64,000 nucleotides of DNA. Origin: Puccinellia tenuiflora (lineage: Eukaryota; Streptophyta; Magnoliopsida; Poales; Poaceae). Positions 12,401 through 22,494 of this stretch are shown piece after piece. A program made the position numbers and the translations under genes. The stretch spans positions 129,960 through 193,959 of the forward strand of contig QRDG01000872.1 of NCBI GenBank assembly GCA_012064385.1, in the 5' to 3' direction. Within the stretch, counting starts at the first letter, position 1; each line of letters starts with the position of its first letter. The notes below the pieces were generated by a model that saw only the letters and a program-made list of their open reading frames with translations, did no database searches and was not told where the DNA came from.

Positions 12401-13173
12401 AGGAAAACCACACCAAGCAAAACTCATGCAAACAAGATCCAAAATAAAATCAAATAGAAGCACTCAATAAAATTGGAGCTTGTTCGAGCTAACATGCCAC
12501 ATAGGAATAGGATAATTTACAATATCAAATCCAAGTGTCAAAACCTCAAATGTTCACGTTTTCTAGAATTGTAATAGGCACATAGCTTATTACTCCCCCA
12601 TAACGTGATGATCCATTTCTTTCTAACAAGAGGCAACTAAAAACCAACTAGAGAAATTAATGGACATTATAGAATTTGAATTTCTCATGAATGATACATA
12701 CCACATAGAGACTAGATAATCTTGCTATATCAATACTATGTGGTGTACATCATGAATACACATTTTTGGGACTGTGAAGTGCACAAAGCAAGTCACTCAC
12801 CCAAAATTGGTGTAGTCCATTAATCTCCCAAAAGAGCCAAATAAAATCCACACAAGATCCAATAAAAGGCTCAACACAAAGTTTACACATACATGATACA
12901 CAACTAACAAACACATACTTGATTTCTCAAGATAAGTAAGAAAGAAGCACATCATATACAAACACATGCTAGGAACAAAACTAACACATGCAAGGGGGCA
13001 AGTAACTTTCAATGTAAATGAGTTAAGTACAAGTTACCGCAAAGAGGAACATTGGGTATAAGATAGATATGTGATAATCCAATTGACTTGTCTTGAGGAA
13101 ATATAACCATGAAGATCCCTTACTTCTTCAAAAGATAGCCAAGTTTCCAATGTCCTTCAACACAACCTATTGA
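9424..13173. other. Non-coding internal region of the non-autonomous element
   Basis: About 3.75 kb of AT-rich DNA with no long ORF on either strand and no recognisable polymerase relic. TACCAATTGA or close variants recur many times (about 10192, 11580, 12029, 12174). It corresponds to the place where an autonomous element would carry pol or an env-like region. Confidence 0.6.
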
Positions 13174-14153
13174 TCAAGTTTGAGCTTGTTGGTCCCCAAC
13201 AAAGTTGGGTCCTAAGATGTTAGTCACAATAGGTTTGGGTACCCAAATGGTTCTTTTCTTGACACCACTTTGAGTTCCCACATATTTGGCAAGCACATTG
13301 CCAACCCAATCCTTCCTAAGAGAATAAACATCATCAATTAGAATGGGGTTTGATAGAGTACCATTAGTGCATGAAAAAGCCAAGTGACCCTTCTCACGGT
13401 ATAGGTAGCAACATCGACTCTTCCCTTTCTTCATAGTAGGCTCCTCAACTTGAGAAGCAATAGCATGAGTCTTCTTAGGAGGTGGCCCTTGTTCAATCCG
13501 TGGTTGAGCATGAGATTGAACAAGAGGTCGCTTCCCTAGTTGCTTCTCACTAAAAGGCTTCTTCTTCATAGGGAAATCTCTAACATGGTGCCCTTCAATC
13601 TTGCATTTGAAGCAAGTAATCTTGGACGAATTCTTGACTTGTTCTTGGCCCTTCTTCTTGTCAATCTTGGACTTGTTCTTGTTGTTGGAGTTGAATCCAA
13701 GTCCACTCTTGTCATTGGGGGATTGTTGCACACTCAACATGTTGTCAAGTGTGGACTTCCCTTTATGACTCTTTTCCAAGCCTTTCTTCAAAGAAGTGGC
13801 TTGGGCCTTGAGCTCATTCCTTTCCTCTACATGGTTAGTGACAACACAAGTACTAGAGGAGATAGATGCATCATTGTTAGAGCAACAAGGCAAGGAAAGT
13901 AATTCATCACATGATGTGCCAACATTGTGAGTGGATGAACTACGAGGACTAGCACATGGCAATATAGCATTATTAGTAGAGGATGTGCCAATGTCCACAT
14001 GAGGCTCACTAGATGTTACCTTGGTAGTGATAGCCTCATGAGCTAGCTTTAGCCTATCATGGGACACTAGAAGATCATCATGAGAGCTAGATAGCTTTTT
14101 ACGACTTTCTTCCAATTTCCCATAATTGCTAGTTAGCAACTCAAGTTGAGCCC
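13174..14153 (-). pseudogene. gag-like protein of the non-autonomous element, C-terminal part
   Basis: From the insertion point at 14153 the minus-strand frame runs open to a stop at 13174. The N-terminal third is Ser/Lys-rich coiled-coil-like sequence (QLELLTSNYGKLEESRKKL). Two degenerate zinc knuckles follow: CFKCKIEGHHVRDF, where the last Cys is lost, and CCYLYREKGHLAFSC, where the second Cys is Tyr. The C terminus contains IWVPKPIVTN, a motif often seen after the knuckle in Copia-type gag. The remaining N-terminal part lies at 27033-28432, on the other side of the inserted chromovirus; the TSD allows the frame to continue across it. Role inferred: nucleocapsid/particle protein of a pol-less element. 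Confidence 0.65.
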
Positions 14154-17100
14154 TGTAACAGCCCCACTTTTGGTACCTGAAAATATGAGTAAAATTTTCA
14201 CTTTTGCATCTCATATTGCATCATGGCATAAATATTCAAATTGCTCCACATGAAATAATACTTTGCCTTTAACAAAGAAGTCAAGGTTGGCTAATGGTGT
14301 TGAACAAACAAATTCAAATCTGAACATCCATATTTGTCCAGGAAGTTCTAATAAATTAAAATGTGCTTGTTGCAAGATTTGAATGCAATTGCAAATTCAA
14401 ATCTTTTAATACACCCAAAATTCAAGAGAGCAACTTCTGAAATATTAACACATGAGATAATTTCCAAATGGGCTGCAAATTTTACCACAGGTTCCAAATA
14501 ATATATTATGGCTCTGTAAATTTTTCCAGAATTTTTAAAATTAAATAAGGGCCTCAATTAAATACCTAAACTCTACTGGAAATTCTGGAAAAACAAAAAA
14601 TGAGAAACCCCTGACAGGGGGACCCACCTATCATCCCTCACTGTGGCGACAGGGGGAAACCTGGCGCCATGGCCGCGCCCCACCTTGCCGCCGTGGCCTC
14701 CCCCTCGCTGCTCCCTCGCGCGCTGGCCCCCCCTGGAGCATAAGGAGGACCCCCTCGACGAGCTGCTCCTCCTCCCCCTCCTTTTCCCCCTGTGCAGAAA
14801 CCCTAGCCGCCAACCCGCCATGGCCGTGAACTAACTGGACGCTGCCGCCGCATCGCCGACGACCGGAGCCTCCCCGGGACCAGCTGAGCTCGCCATCGTC
14901 CTCGTCTCGTCGTCTACGTCCTTCGGTTAGCAGCAATCGGAGCTTGGAGCCCTGGATCGACGCCATGGTCTACATCCTCTCTGGCTCTGCCGCCGCCGTC
15001 TCCCACGCATAGCCGCCGTCCCCTTCCCTCTCCGGCCTCGCCGTCAGCACCACCGGACTCAGGGTGAGCAGGCGACTCTCCCGGACCTCCCCGTCCTCTT
15101 CTTCTCCCCCTAGATTCTAGTGTTCGTGCACATCGCCGTCGGCCGCCGCCTGTCTCCGTCGTGCACGCCGTTCCGGCGACCGTCGCGTGGCGGCGCCGCC
15201 TGTTCTGGGCTCCCCGTAGAAGGGCGCATCTAGTGCGCCCCGTAGCTAGGCTGTACGCGTCCTCGCGCGACGGATTCGTCCTCGCCGTTGCCGCCAGTCA
15301 CCGCCGCGCGATGCCGGTCGTGGCATCCCCGCGCCCGGGTCAAACCCGACGCATGCCAGCTTGCCCACGTGGATGCCAGCGTGGCTTGGGCCCGGGCCGT
15401 CAGCCTCTTTGGCTAGCCCGCCTCGGGTGGAAAAACGTTTCGGTCACAAATTCTGAAATTTAGTTAAAAGGCAGAAATTGATTTGAACTTTGAAATTGCA
15501 TATCTTTTGAACCATAAATCCAAAAAATGCAAATAATATACCAAAATGCTCAGGAAGAAAATGTCCATATGTTATTGCCATTGGTAGAATTAATTGACCA
15601 AAATAAAATGCCTTTATTTAATAAAAACAGAGATGGCAGATTTAATTCAAATTTTGGAAATTGCATAACTTGAGTTCTACTCATCCAAAAATTATGAATA
15701 AGCTCTCAAAATGTTCAGTTAACAATGATCTACAAGTTTATGTAATTTGAGAGAATTTTAGAATTAATATTGGTGCTGTTTAGTATAAATAAATAAAATG
15801 GCAGAATTAAATCAATTATTAAAAATATCATAACTTGATGAATATTAATTCAAAAATTGCAAATGATATACCAAAATGACCAGCAAAACAAATGCTATCT
15901 AGCCATGTTAATTTCACAGTATGAAAATAACTTTTACTTTGATGTCATTTTCGAATTGGTTAAAAAGATTTAAATTGCATAACCATTTAAGTCACCATTT
16001 CTTCATCTAATAATTGCAAACGAAGTACCAAAGTGATCAGTAGGACAATATCTATCTAATAATGTCATTTTCATGCATTTAGGACCCATAATTCAGTACT
16101 GGAAATTTTGGATAATAATGCAATTCACTAAGTTAAATATGGAGTTTTGACCCGTTAATTGCAATATTTAATTTAGGGGTTCCATTTAACTTGTGGGACA
16201 TGCCCAATATGATTTCAGTGCATAATTTGACCATCTCATCATGATTGTGCATTGCACCTTGTATTCGTGTTATTTATTTCGTTTTTCTGTATTGTTTGTG
16301 TATCGGTAGATTCAGGAGTCGAGGTTCCACCACAATACCTCGACGATCCACGCGACCAGTACTACCAGCAAGGCAAGAGCTAACCTAACCTTCTGTGCAT
16401 ATCTCATCCTATTAGTACAATTATTTTCTCCACCATAATATTGCATTCGATTCTAGCAACAACTCTTGTTCAGTGGATAGAGAATCCTATAACTTGCATG
16501 CTCCCTGAACCATTATCTGTTTCCCTTCCTATTAACCATAGGTTGATGTGTTGGCCTGAGATAATTAATATCAGTTGTATGTTATGCTTAGATATACTTA
16601 GCCCTGAGTAGTCGAATGCTTAAGTTGTCCGTTGATTATTTCCATACATGTGAAGTTGATGGAATGTTCGGACAGTGGTGGAAACTTGTGTTAATAAATA
16701 ATTGCTAAGAAGGCTGGGATGAGTTGCCATCGGGGATGGTGTTTTGTCTCGTTCCTGCCCCTAGGTGCGAGTTTTTTAATCTTTTCGAAAAGCCATGTCC
16801 GCGGTTATGGACGACTTGGGAATAGACGATAAGATCATAGAAAACCTGAACTTAATTGATATGGCAGCTAGAGGTTGCATTAATCAACATGTGGTAAAGG
16901 TTCATTTCCTCGAGGGTGATTCGAGAGAGTGCCTTGGTGGATACGAGTGGTGAATGTTGGTTACTGCTGGTGCAAGGGACCCGAAGAAGAAAGTTTTACT
17001 ATCTTATCCCCTTTGAGAAAAACCTTCTGAGTAGTCGGTGCCATGAGTCCTAGTGTTAATCGAAAGGAAAACTAGCTTTCTGCAAAACCAACTAGTTACA

Positions 17101-17680
17101 GCTTTGAAGCCAAACAGCATCGGGCCTATATCGCCCTACTAATTCTTGCGAGTACGTCGTACTCAGCCTTGCTTTGTTGATTATTATTTGTTTCAGAGGA
17201 GGACGCCACCGGACTGGAAGGTGGGTTCTTTATCGACATTGACGAGTAGTCTGGGGTTCCCAGGTGGCAGCTTAGGACGTCCCGGAACGGGCTGGCTGGG
17301 ATATGTTATTGTAGGCCTCTTAGGCCATAATTTGGATCTTGTTGTTAGACAACTATATTTGCTTCCGCTTGATGTAATGATCGTTCTGTGACCTCTGATT
17401 GTGACATTTGCTATCTTTCTCATATATGAGTTGAACTATGATCTCTTGTGTCGTAGAGTCTGTGATGTGCCAGTTGTTCCGCAGTCTTGGTCTCTTTACT
17501 ATACGTGAAAGCGATGTCTGAGCTTATGGCATGATCGAGGTGTTGTGTGCCGATGATCCATTCCGAGCACACCTGCCAATGAGTTTTGGCATGGGATTGG
17601 TAAACCCAGTAACCCTCGATTGTGTAGCATGACCGGTTACACAACGTTTCACTGTATAGTTCTGGGGTCGGGGCGCTACA
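14154..17680 (+). repeat. 5' LTR of the chromovirus
   Basis: 3527 bases. It carries a GC-rich island (about 14640-15430) followed by AT-rich sequence. Splice-like signals are present: a donor CAGG|GTGAGC at 15064, and an acceptor TTATTTGTTTCAG ending at 17196 followed 24 bases later by GAAG|GTGGGT. The ~100-codon ORFs in the GC-rich island lie inside the LTR and I regard them as non-coding. Confidence 0.92.
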
Positions 17681-17683
17681 AAT

Positions 17684-17695
17684 TGGTATCAGAGC
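17684..17695 (+). other. Primer-binding site, initiator tRNA-Met
   Basis: TGGTATCAGAGC, three bases after the LTR end, is complementary to the 3' terminus of initiator tRNA-Met and would prime minus-strand synthesis. Confidence 0.9.
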
Positions 17696-17961
17696 AGTAC
17701 TGCATGTAGGAAACCCGTTCTATTGGTCGATGTCGAGTCTAGTTGAAAATTATTTATAACCTAAAAATGAGTTGTGAAAACCTTCTTAGGATTCTTTTTA
17801 CTTCTTACCCAATTCGCTCTAACTCTGAGTCACCTTACCTCTATTTGTCTTAAAGTTGTGTCAAAGTTTAAGGTTCATCGGGGTTGGGTTCTTACCGTCT
17901 AGTTTAATTCATGAGTCTCAATTCCGTTCCTAACTGTTGAACTGTTCTGTTGTTGCTACAG

Positions 17962-18732
17962 ATGACGCGTTCGGGACTTGTTGTCTGTTTGACTCGCTGT
18001 GAGGGTGTCCGCGGGTTCCCCGCCTTGTTTGTTGCTGCCTTAGCCAGCCAGGGTTGCCCTTGGTACCCCGAGTACATGGTGTACGAGGAGCACATGCCGT
18101 ACGGATTGGGGCAGTTCTTCTGCGAGGCCCGTGTCCTGACTCCGGATGGCGACGGAGTTCAGTACCAGAGTGTAGGTGTGGGCATGACCGTGGAGCGGGC
18201 TGTTGAGGAGGCTGCGTTCAACAGCCTCTCCGTGTATCGCGGAGACTATGCCTACCTAGCTAACCCTATCTCAGATTTCTATCACTTTCCAGCTACTGAG
18301 GCCGGTCTGGAGGGCGACCCAGCGACCGAGCCAGACCACGGCCACCGAGCTCTTATCGAGATGGTTAGGGCGTTGGACCTTCGTGCCCGTCAGTGGTACC
18401 TATACACGGTGGCTGCTCGTGATAGTCACCGGAGCACTCTGATGGCCTTGGAGCCTTATGTCCATGCCGGGATACTTCCCCCAGATCTCCTCTCGCCGCT
18501 ACCGATGGAGCTGCCCAACTACATGAGCAGCCCGAGAGTGGGTGGCACCATTCCACCACGTGGACCTGCTCGAGACACTGGTGGCGACATCCACACGCCT
18601 CTTTATGACCGCCAGCCAGCGAGTGCCCGCCGTTTCCGCACTCGCTCTGTGCGTCTTCCGGTGAGTGCCCAGTACTTCAAGGAGACCGGCATCTACGGGT
18701 ACCTTGTATCGTATCCTTGCCTTCCTGTGTGA
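17962..18732 (+). CDS. Additional ORF upstream of gag, dsRBM-like
   Basis: 256 codons from ATG at 17962, intact. I do not recognise a named family. Residues ~15-90 have the layout of a double-stranded-RNA-binding motif: P-x-Y near the start (PWYPEYMVYE), a beta-like FFCEARV, then a GVGMTVERAVEEAAFNSL helix resembling the G-x-G-x-(S/T)...A...AA..L signature. The second half is Pro/Arg-rich. The ATG directly follows TTGTTGCTACAG, which looks like a 3' splice site, and the ORF is separated from gag by 337 bases. It lies in the slot where additional ORFs are known in some plant LTR elements. Possible role: RNA binding during packaging or against host silencing (inference only). Confidence 0.6.
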   Translation: MTRSGLVVCLTRCEGVRGFPALFVAALASQGCPWYPEYMVYEEHMPYGLGQFFCEARVLTPDGDGVQYQSVGVGMTVERAVEEAAFNSLSVYRGDYAYLANPISDFYHFPATEAGLEGDPATEPDHGHRALIEMVRALDLRARQWYLYTVAARDSHRSTLMALEPYVHAGILPPDLLSPLPMELPNYMSSPRVGGTIPPRGPARDTGGDIHTPLYDRQPASARRFRTRSVRLPVSAQYFKETGIYGYLVSYPCLPV

Positions 18733-19069
18733 TGAGCAATATACCCACTATCTGTATTGGTTGCCTTTCGAATTCTAATTGTTGTATCGAACTAAAAGAC
18801 TTGTATCATCAGTATTTTCCATTCGTGTAATGCAGACTAAGGCATTTGTAAGCTCGTATCTGAACCACCTAATGGGTTTTATTCCGACTGGCTTGTGTTG
18901 TCGGGTACAATTGTTTCCCTGCCATGTTGATGTGATGATACCTGTTCTTCCTCGCTCACTCTTGCTAAATTGTTGCCATTCGTATTCGCTTGTTCGGGTC
19001 TAAGCGCTTACTTGATTCCTATCCATTTCGGAGAGAGATACTAACTGTGTCCTTGTTCATATCTCCAGA

Positions 19070-20746
19070 ATGGCTCCTACCCGTCGTGGTGAAAGCAGCA
19101 ATCCTGACCCACCGCCGCCACCCACTATGGCGGAGGTTTTGATGATTATTGAAGAGGGCCGCCTGCGCAACGAGAATCTGCTGGTGCAGTTGGTGCAGCA
19201 GGGTGCACGCAGGAACACTGAATGCAGCACCCTCACTGAATTCCTGAAGTCCCAGCCTCCCACTTTCGCTTATGCCAAAGAGCCCCTGGATGCTGATGAT
19301 TGGCTTCGTGCTCTTGAGCGCAAGTTCACTGCCTTGCATGTTCCGGTGGCGGAACAAGTGAACTTTGCCACCTACCTGCTGACTGGAGCCGCAGGGTCCT
19401 GGTGGGAAAGCCATGTGTCCATGGTTGCGGCTGGCCATACCTTCACTTGGACTGAATTCTGCACTGCCTTCCGTGCGGCTTACATTCCCCAGCCAATCAT
19501 GGACCTGAAAAGGAGGGAGTTCCTGGAGCTGACCCAGGGATGCATGGACGTCCAAGCTTATGGGCGTGAGTTCAACCACCTCTCCCGTTACGCTCCCCGG
19601 GACGTGACCAATGATGAAGACAAGCAGTATATGTTCCGCAAGGGACTAACTCCGCGACTCCGTCATGAATTGCTGCCCTTCAAGTTCCAGTCTTACCAGG
19701 AGCTGTACAACCTTGCTCTCACTCTGGAGCAGGGTAGGAAGGAACTGGAGGTTTCCAAGAGGCCTTCACAGGGGGACCACCAGGGCTCCTCTTCTTCTGA
19801 GGGCAAGAAGCGTCGGGTATTTGTGCCCTACAGCGCTGTGCCCAAGGCGCCCTTCGCGCCAAAGTCTTCAGGGTTCAAGCCACCCCCGCCTCGCCCAGCT
19901 ACCTCGACCTTGGGTGTGGCTGGAAGTGGTTTCCGCCCTCAGCTGCCTGCACCACCGAGGCTCACCTGCTACAGCTGTGGCCAGCCCGGTCACTACTCAA
20001 GGGATTGCCCTGGGAAGGCACCTGCTACCGCAACACCTGTGCCAGCACCCTCTACACCCGCAGCCAAGGCTGTGAATACTAGCCGTGGCCGCCTGAACCA
20101 CCTCTCTGCCAAAGAAGCTGAAGAGGACCCCAGTGTCCTCATGGGTACGCTTCAAATTAATGATCATCCAGCTTCAGTCTTGTTTGACTCTGGAGTATCG
20201 CATTCATTCATGTCCATAGCATATGCACACAACCATCACATACCGTTCGTGAATATGGACAACCCACTAGTGGTTAAAACCCCAGGTTCTAGTTGGCGAA
20301 CTGACTGGATAGCTCCAGACGTCCAGATTACTATAGGCTATTGGTCTTTCCCTTTCCAGCTGATAGCCCTGAAGGCAGATGGTATAGATGTCATCTTGGG
20401 TATGGACTGGCTAGTCAAATATCATGCTAACTTGAATTGTGCTACCAAGTCGGTCACAGTGGTCCACCCAACTGTCGGGCTAGTAAGCTACTGGTCCCCT
20501 TCGTCCGCAACCCCATCCGCTGCCAACCCTCTATCCCCGGAAATCAGCCTGTGTTTCTTGGAAGGCACCACACCGCCTGAAATGCATGAGGTTGCCGTGG
20601 TGTGTGATTTCCCCGACGTCTTTCCAGAAGAATTACCTGGCATGCCACCTGATCGAAGTGTGGAATTTGTCATTGAATTGGTTCCGGGAACTGCCCCAAT
20701 TTCCAAAAGGCCCTACCGTATGCCAACGGAAGAGCTAACTAACTAA
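19070..20746 (+). CDS. gag and protease of the chromovirus
   Basis: Starts MAPTRRGESSNPDPPPPP. The retrotransposon gag domain spans residues ~60-220 (with TYLLTGAAGSWWES and FRAAYIPQPIMDLKRREF). A CCHC zinc knuckle CYSCGQPGHYSRDC follows at ~residues 302-315, then a retropepsin-like domain with the active-site motif LFDSGVSHSF (DSGVS instead of the more usual DSGAS) and the ILGMDWL flap-end motif. The C terminus enters the RT linker and then runs into a stop at 20744-20746 after a 1-base loss near 20742; the RT frame continues one register over. The upstream sequence has TACTAAC (19041-19047) and CATATCTCCAG immediately before the ATG, resembling a branch point and acceptor. Confidence 0.9.
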   Translation: MAPTRRGESSNPDPPPPPTMAEVLMIIEEGRLRNENLLVQLVQQGARRNTECSTLTEFLKSQPPTFAYAKEPLDADDWLRALERKFTALHVPVAEQVNFATYLLTGAAGSWWESHVSMVAAGHTFTWTEFCTAFRAAYIPQPIMDLKRREFLELTQGCMDVQAYGREFNHLSRYAPRDVTNDEDKQYMFRKGLTPRLRHELLPFKFQSYQELYNLALTLEQGRKELEVSKRPSQGDHQGSSSSEGKKRRVFVPYSAVPKAPFAPKSSGFKPPPPRPATSTLGVAGSGFRPQLPAPPRLTCYSCGQPGHYSRDCPGKAPATATPVPAPSTPAAKAVNTSRGRLNHLSAKEAEEDPSVLMGTLQINDHPASVLFDSGVSHSFMSIAYAHNHHIPFVNMDNPLVVKTPGSSWRTDWIAPDVQITIGYWSFPFQLIALKADGIDVILGMDWLVKYHANLNCATKSVTVVHPTVGLVSYWSPSSATPSAANPLSPEISLCFLEGTTPPEMHEVAVVCDFPDVFPEELPGMPPDRSVEFVIELVPGTAPISKRPYRMPTEELTN

Positions 20747-22494
20747 AGAAGCAACTTGATGAACTGCTGGAAAAAGAATTCATCCGTCCGAGTAGCTCAC
20801 CTTGGGGCTGCCCGGTCATCTTTGTCAAGAAGAGGGATACAAATGTTCCTCGCTTGGTTGTTGATTACCGCCCTCTGAATGCGGTGACCATCAAGAACAA
20901 ATATCCTATTCCCAGAATGAATGACCTGTTCGATCAGCTAGCTGGTGCAAAGGTATTCTCCAAGATGGATCTGAGGTCCGGCTACCATCAGATAAAAATC
21001 AGAAAGGAGGATATTCCAAAGACGGCTTTCACTACCCGTTATGGGTTATATGAGTACACCGTCATGTCTTTCGGCCTCACAAATGCTCCGGCTACATTCA
21101 TGAGGCTGATGAACTCCATCTTCCACGAGTATCTCGATAAGTTCGTCATAATTTACATTGATGACATCCTTGTCTACTCCAAAACCGAAGAAGAACATGC
21201 CGAGCATCTTCGGCTAGTTCTGACCAAGCTTCGTGATCATCGTCTCTATGCCAAGTTCTCCAAGTGCGAGTTTTGGCTACAGGAGCTCATCTTCCTTGGT
21301 CATGTGGTGTCAGCTGCTGGAGTAGTGGTTATACCTGACAAGATTCAGTCAATCCTGGATTGGCCAACTCCCAAGTTCGTCAAAGATATCCGAAGCTTCC
21401 TTGGGTTGGCGGGTAATTACTGCCGATTCATCGAGGGCTTTTCCAAAATAGCCAAAGCCTTGACTGACCTACTCAAGAAGAACAAACAGTTTGTGTGGTC
21501 AGACAAAGCTGAAGAGAGCTTCCAAACTCTCAAGGTCAAGCTCACTACCACACCGGTGCTTGTCCTTCCCGACACCGCCAAAGACTTTGTCGTCTACTGT
21601 GATGCATCACTCCAAGGCTTGGGCTGTGTTTTGATGCAAGAAGGCCATGTTGTAGCCTATGCCTCCCGCCAGCTCAAACTGCATGAACTCAACTATCCAA
21701 CCCATGATCTAGAACTTGCGGCCGTAGTTCATGCTCTGAAGCAGTGGAGACCCTACCTGTTGGGCAACCATTGCGAGATCTTCTCGGATCATCAAAGTCT
21801 GAAGTATCTCTTCACCCAGCCTGATCTGAATCTCCGACAGAGAAGATGGTTGGAGTTGATCAAAGACTATGATGTGACCCTCAATTACCAGCCTGGCAAG
21901 GCAAATGTGGTTGCCGATGCGCTGAGTCGCAAGTCTTATTGTAACACCTTGATGGTTGAGCGAGCTCAGCCCGCTCTTCATGAAGAATTCGCACGTTTGA
22001 ATTTGGAGATTGTTCCCTCTGGATATTTGGCCAACCTCGAGATCAAATCAACTCTCAAGGATGATATCAAGGCCGCCCAGCAAAATGATGCTGAAATCTT
22101 AGAGATCAAAGAGAAAATAGCTAGTGGGAAGGCTAACTGTTTTTCTGTTGATGACAACGGTGTCGTCTACTTTGGTAACCGTTTGGTGGTGCCCAAGAGT
22201 GGAAACACAAAAGAGTTGATCCTCTCAGAAGCTCACGAGTCACCCATCTCTATTCATCCGGGTAGCACCAAAATGTACCAAGATCTTCGCCCTCAATTCT
22301 GGTGGTCTTGCATGAAGCGCGAGATCACCGAGTATGTTGCTGAATGCGACGTCTGTCGCCGAGTGAAGGCTGAACATCAAAGGCCAGCTGGTACTCTCCG
22401 CCCTATAGCCATTCCTAAATGGAAGTGGGATGAAGTTGGTATGGACTTCATTACCGGATTCCCAAGGTCTCAAAAGGGAAATAATGCTATCTAG
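20743..22494 (+). CDS. Reverse transcriptase and RNase H of the chromovirus
   Basis: The frame is open from 20743, after the frameshift. RT motifs in order: LVVDYRPLNAVT, KMDLRSGYHQIKI, MSFGLTNAPATFMRLMN, and the catalytic YIDDILVYS. The RNase H domain follows, with YCDASLQGLGCVLMQ, the ELAAVVHALKQWRPYL helix, SDHQSLKYL and ADALSRK. The zinc-finger part of integrase (HPGSTKMYQDL, CDVCRRVKAEHQ) and the start of the core (DEVGMDFITGFP) are at the end. The frame stops at a TAG (22492-22494) where family members have a Trp codon, a single-base nonsense change. Confidence 0.92.
   Translation, partial: LKKQLDELLEKEFIRPSSSPWGCPVIFVKKRDTNVPRLVVDYRPLNAVTIKNKYPIPRMNDLFDQLAGAKVFSKMDLRSGYHQIKIRKEDIPKTAFTTRYGLYEYTVMSFGLTNAPATFMRLMNSIFHEYLDKFVIIYIDDILVYSKTEEEHAEHLRLVLTKLRDHRLYAKFSKCEFWLQELIFLGHVVSAAGVVVIPDKIQSILDWPTPKFVKDIRSFLGLAGNYCRFIEGFSKIAKALTDLLKKNKQFVWSDKAEESFQTLKVKLTTTPVLVLPDTAKDFVVYCDASLQGLGCVLMQEGHVVAYASRQLKLHELNYPTHDLELAAVVHALKQWRPYLLGNHCEIFSDHQSLKYLFTQPDLNLRQRRWLELIKDYDVTLNYQPGKANVVADALSRKSYCNTLMVERAQPALHEEFARLNLEIVPSGYLANLEIKSTLKDDIKAAQQNDAEILEIKEKIASGKANCFSVDDNGVVYFGNRLVVPKSGNTKELILSEAHESPISIHPGSTKMYQDLRPQFWWSCMKREITEYVAECDVCRRVKAEHQRPAGTLRPIAIPKWKWDEVGMDFITGFPRSQKGNNAI

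Noticed and set aside
15161..15463. 100-codon ORF conserved at 24514-24816
   Set aside because: Conservation is explained by the two LTRs being recent duplicates of each other; no domain is visible.
17950..17961. Earlier start for the pre-gag ORF
   Set aside because: The first codon would be TTG; the first ATG is at 17962, directly after an acceptor-like CAG.
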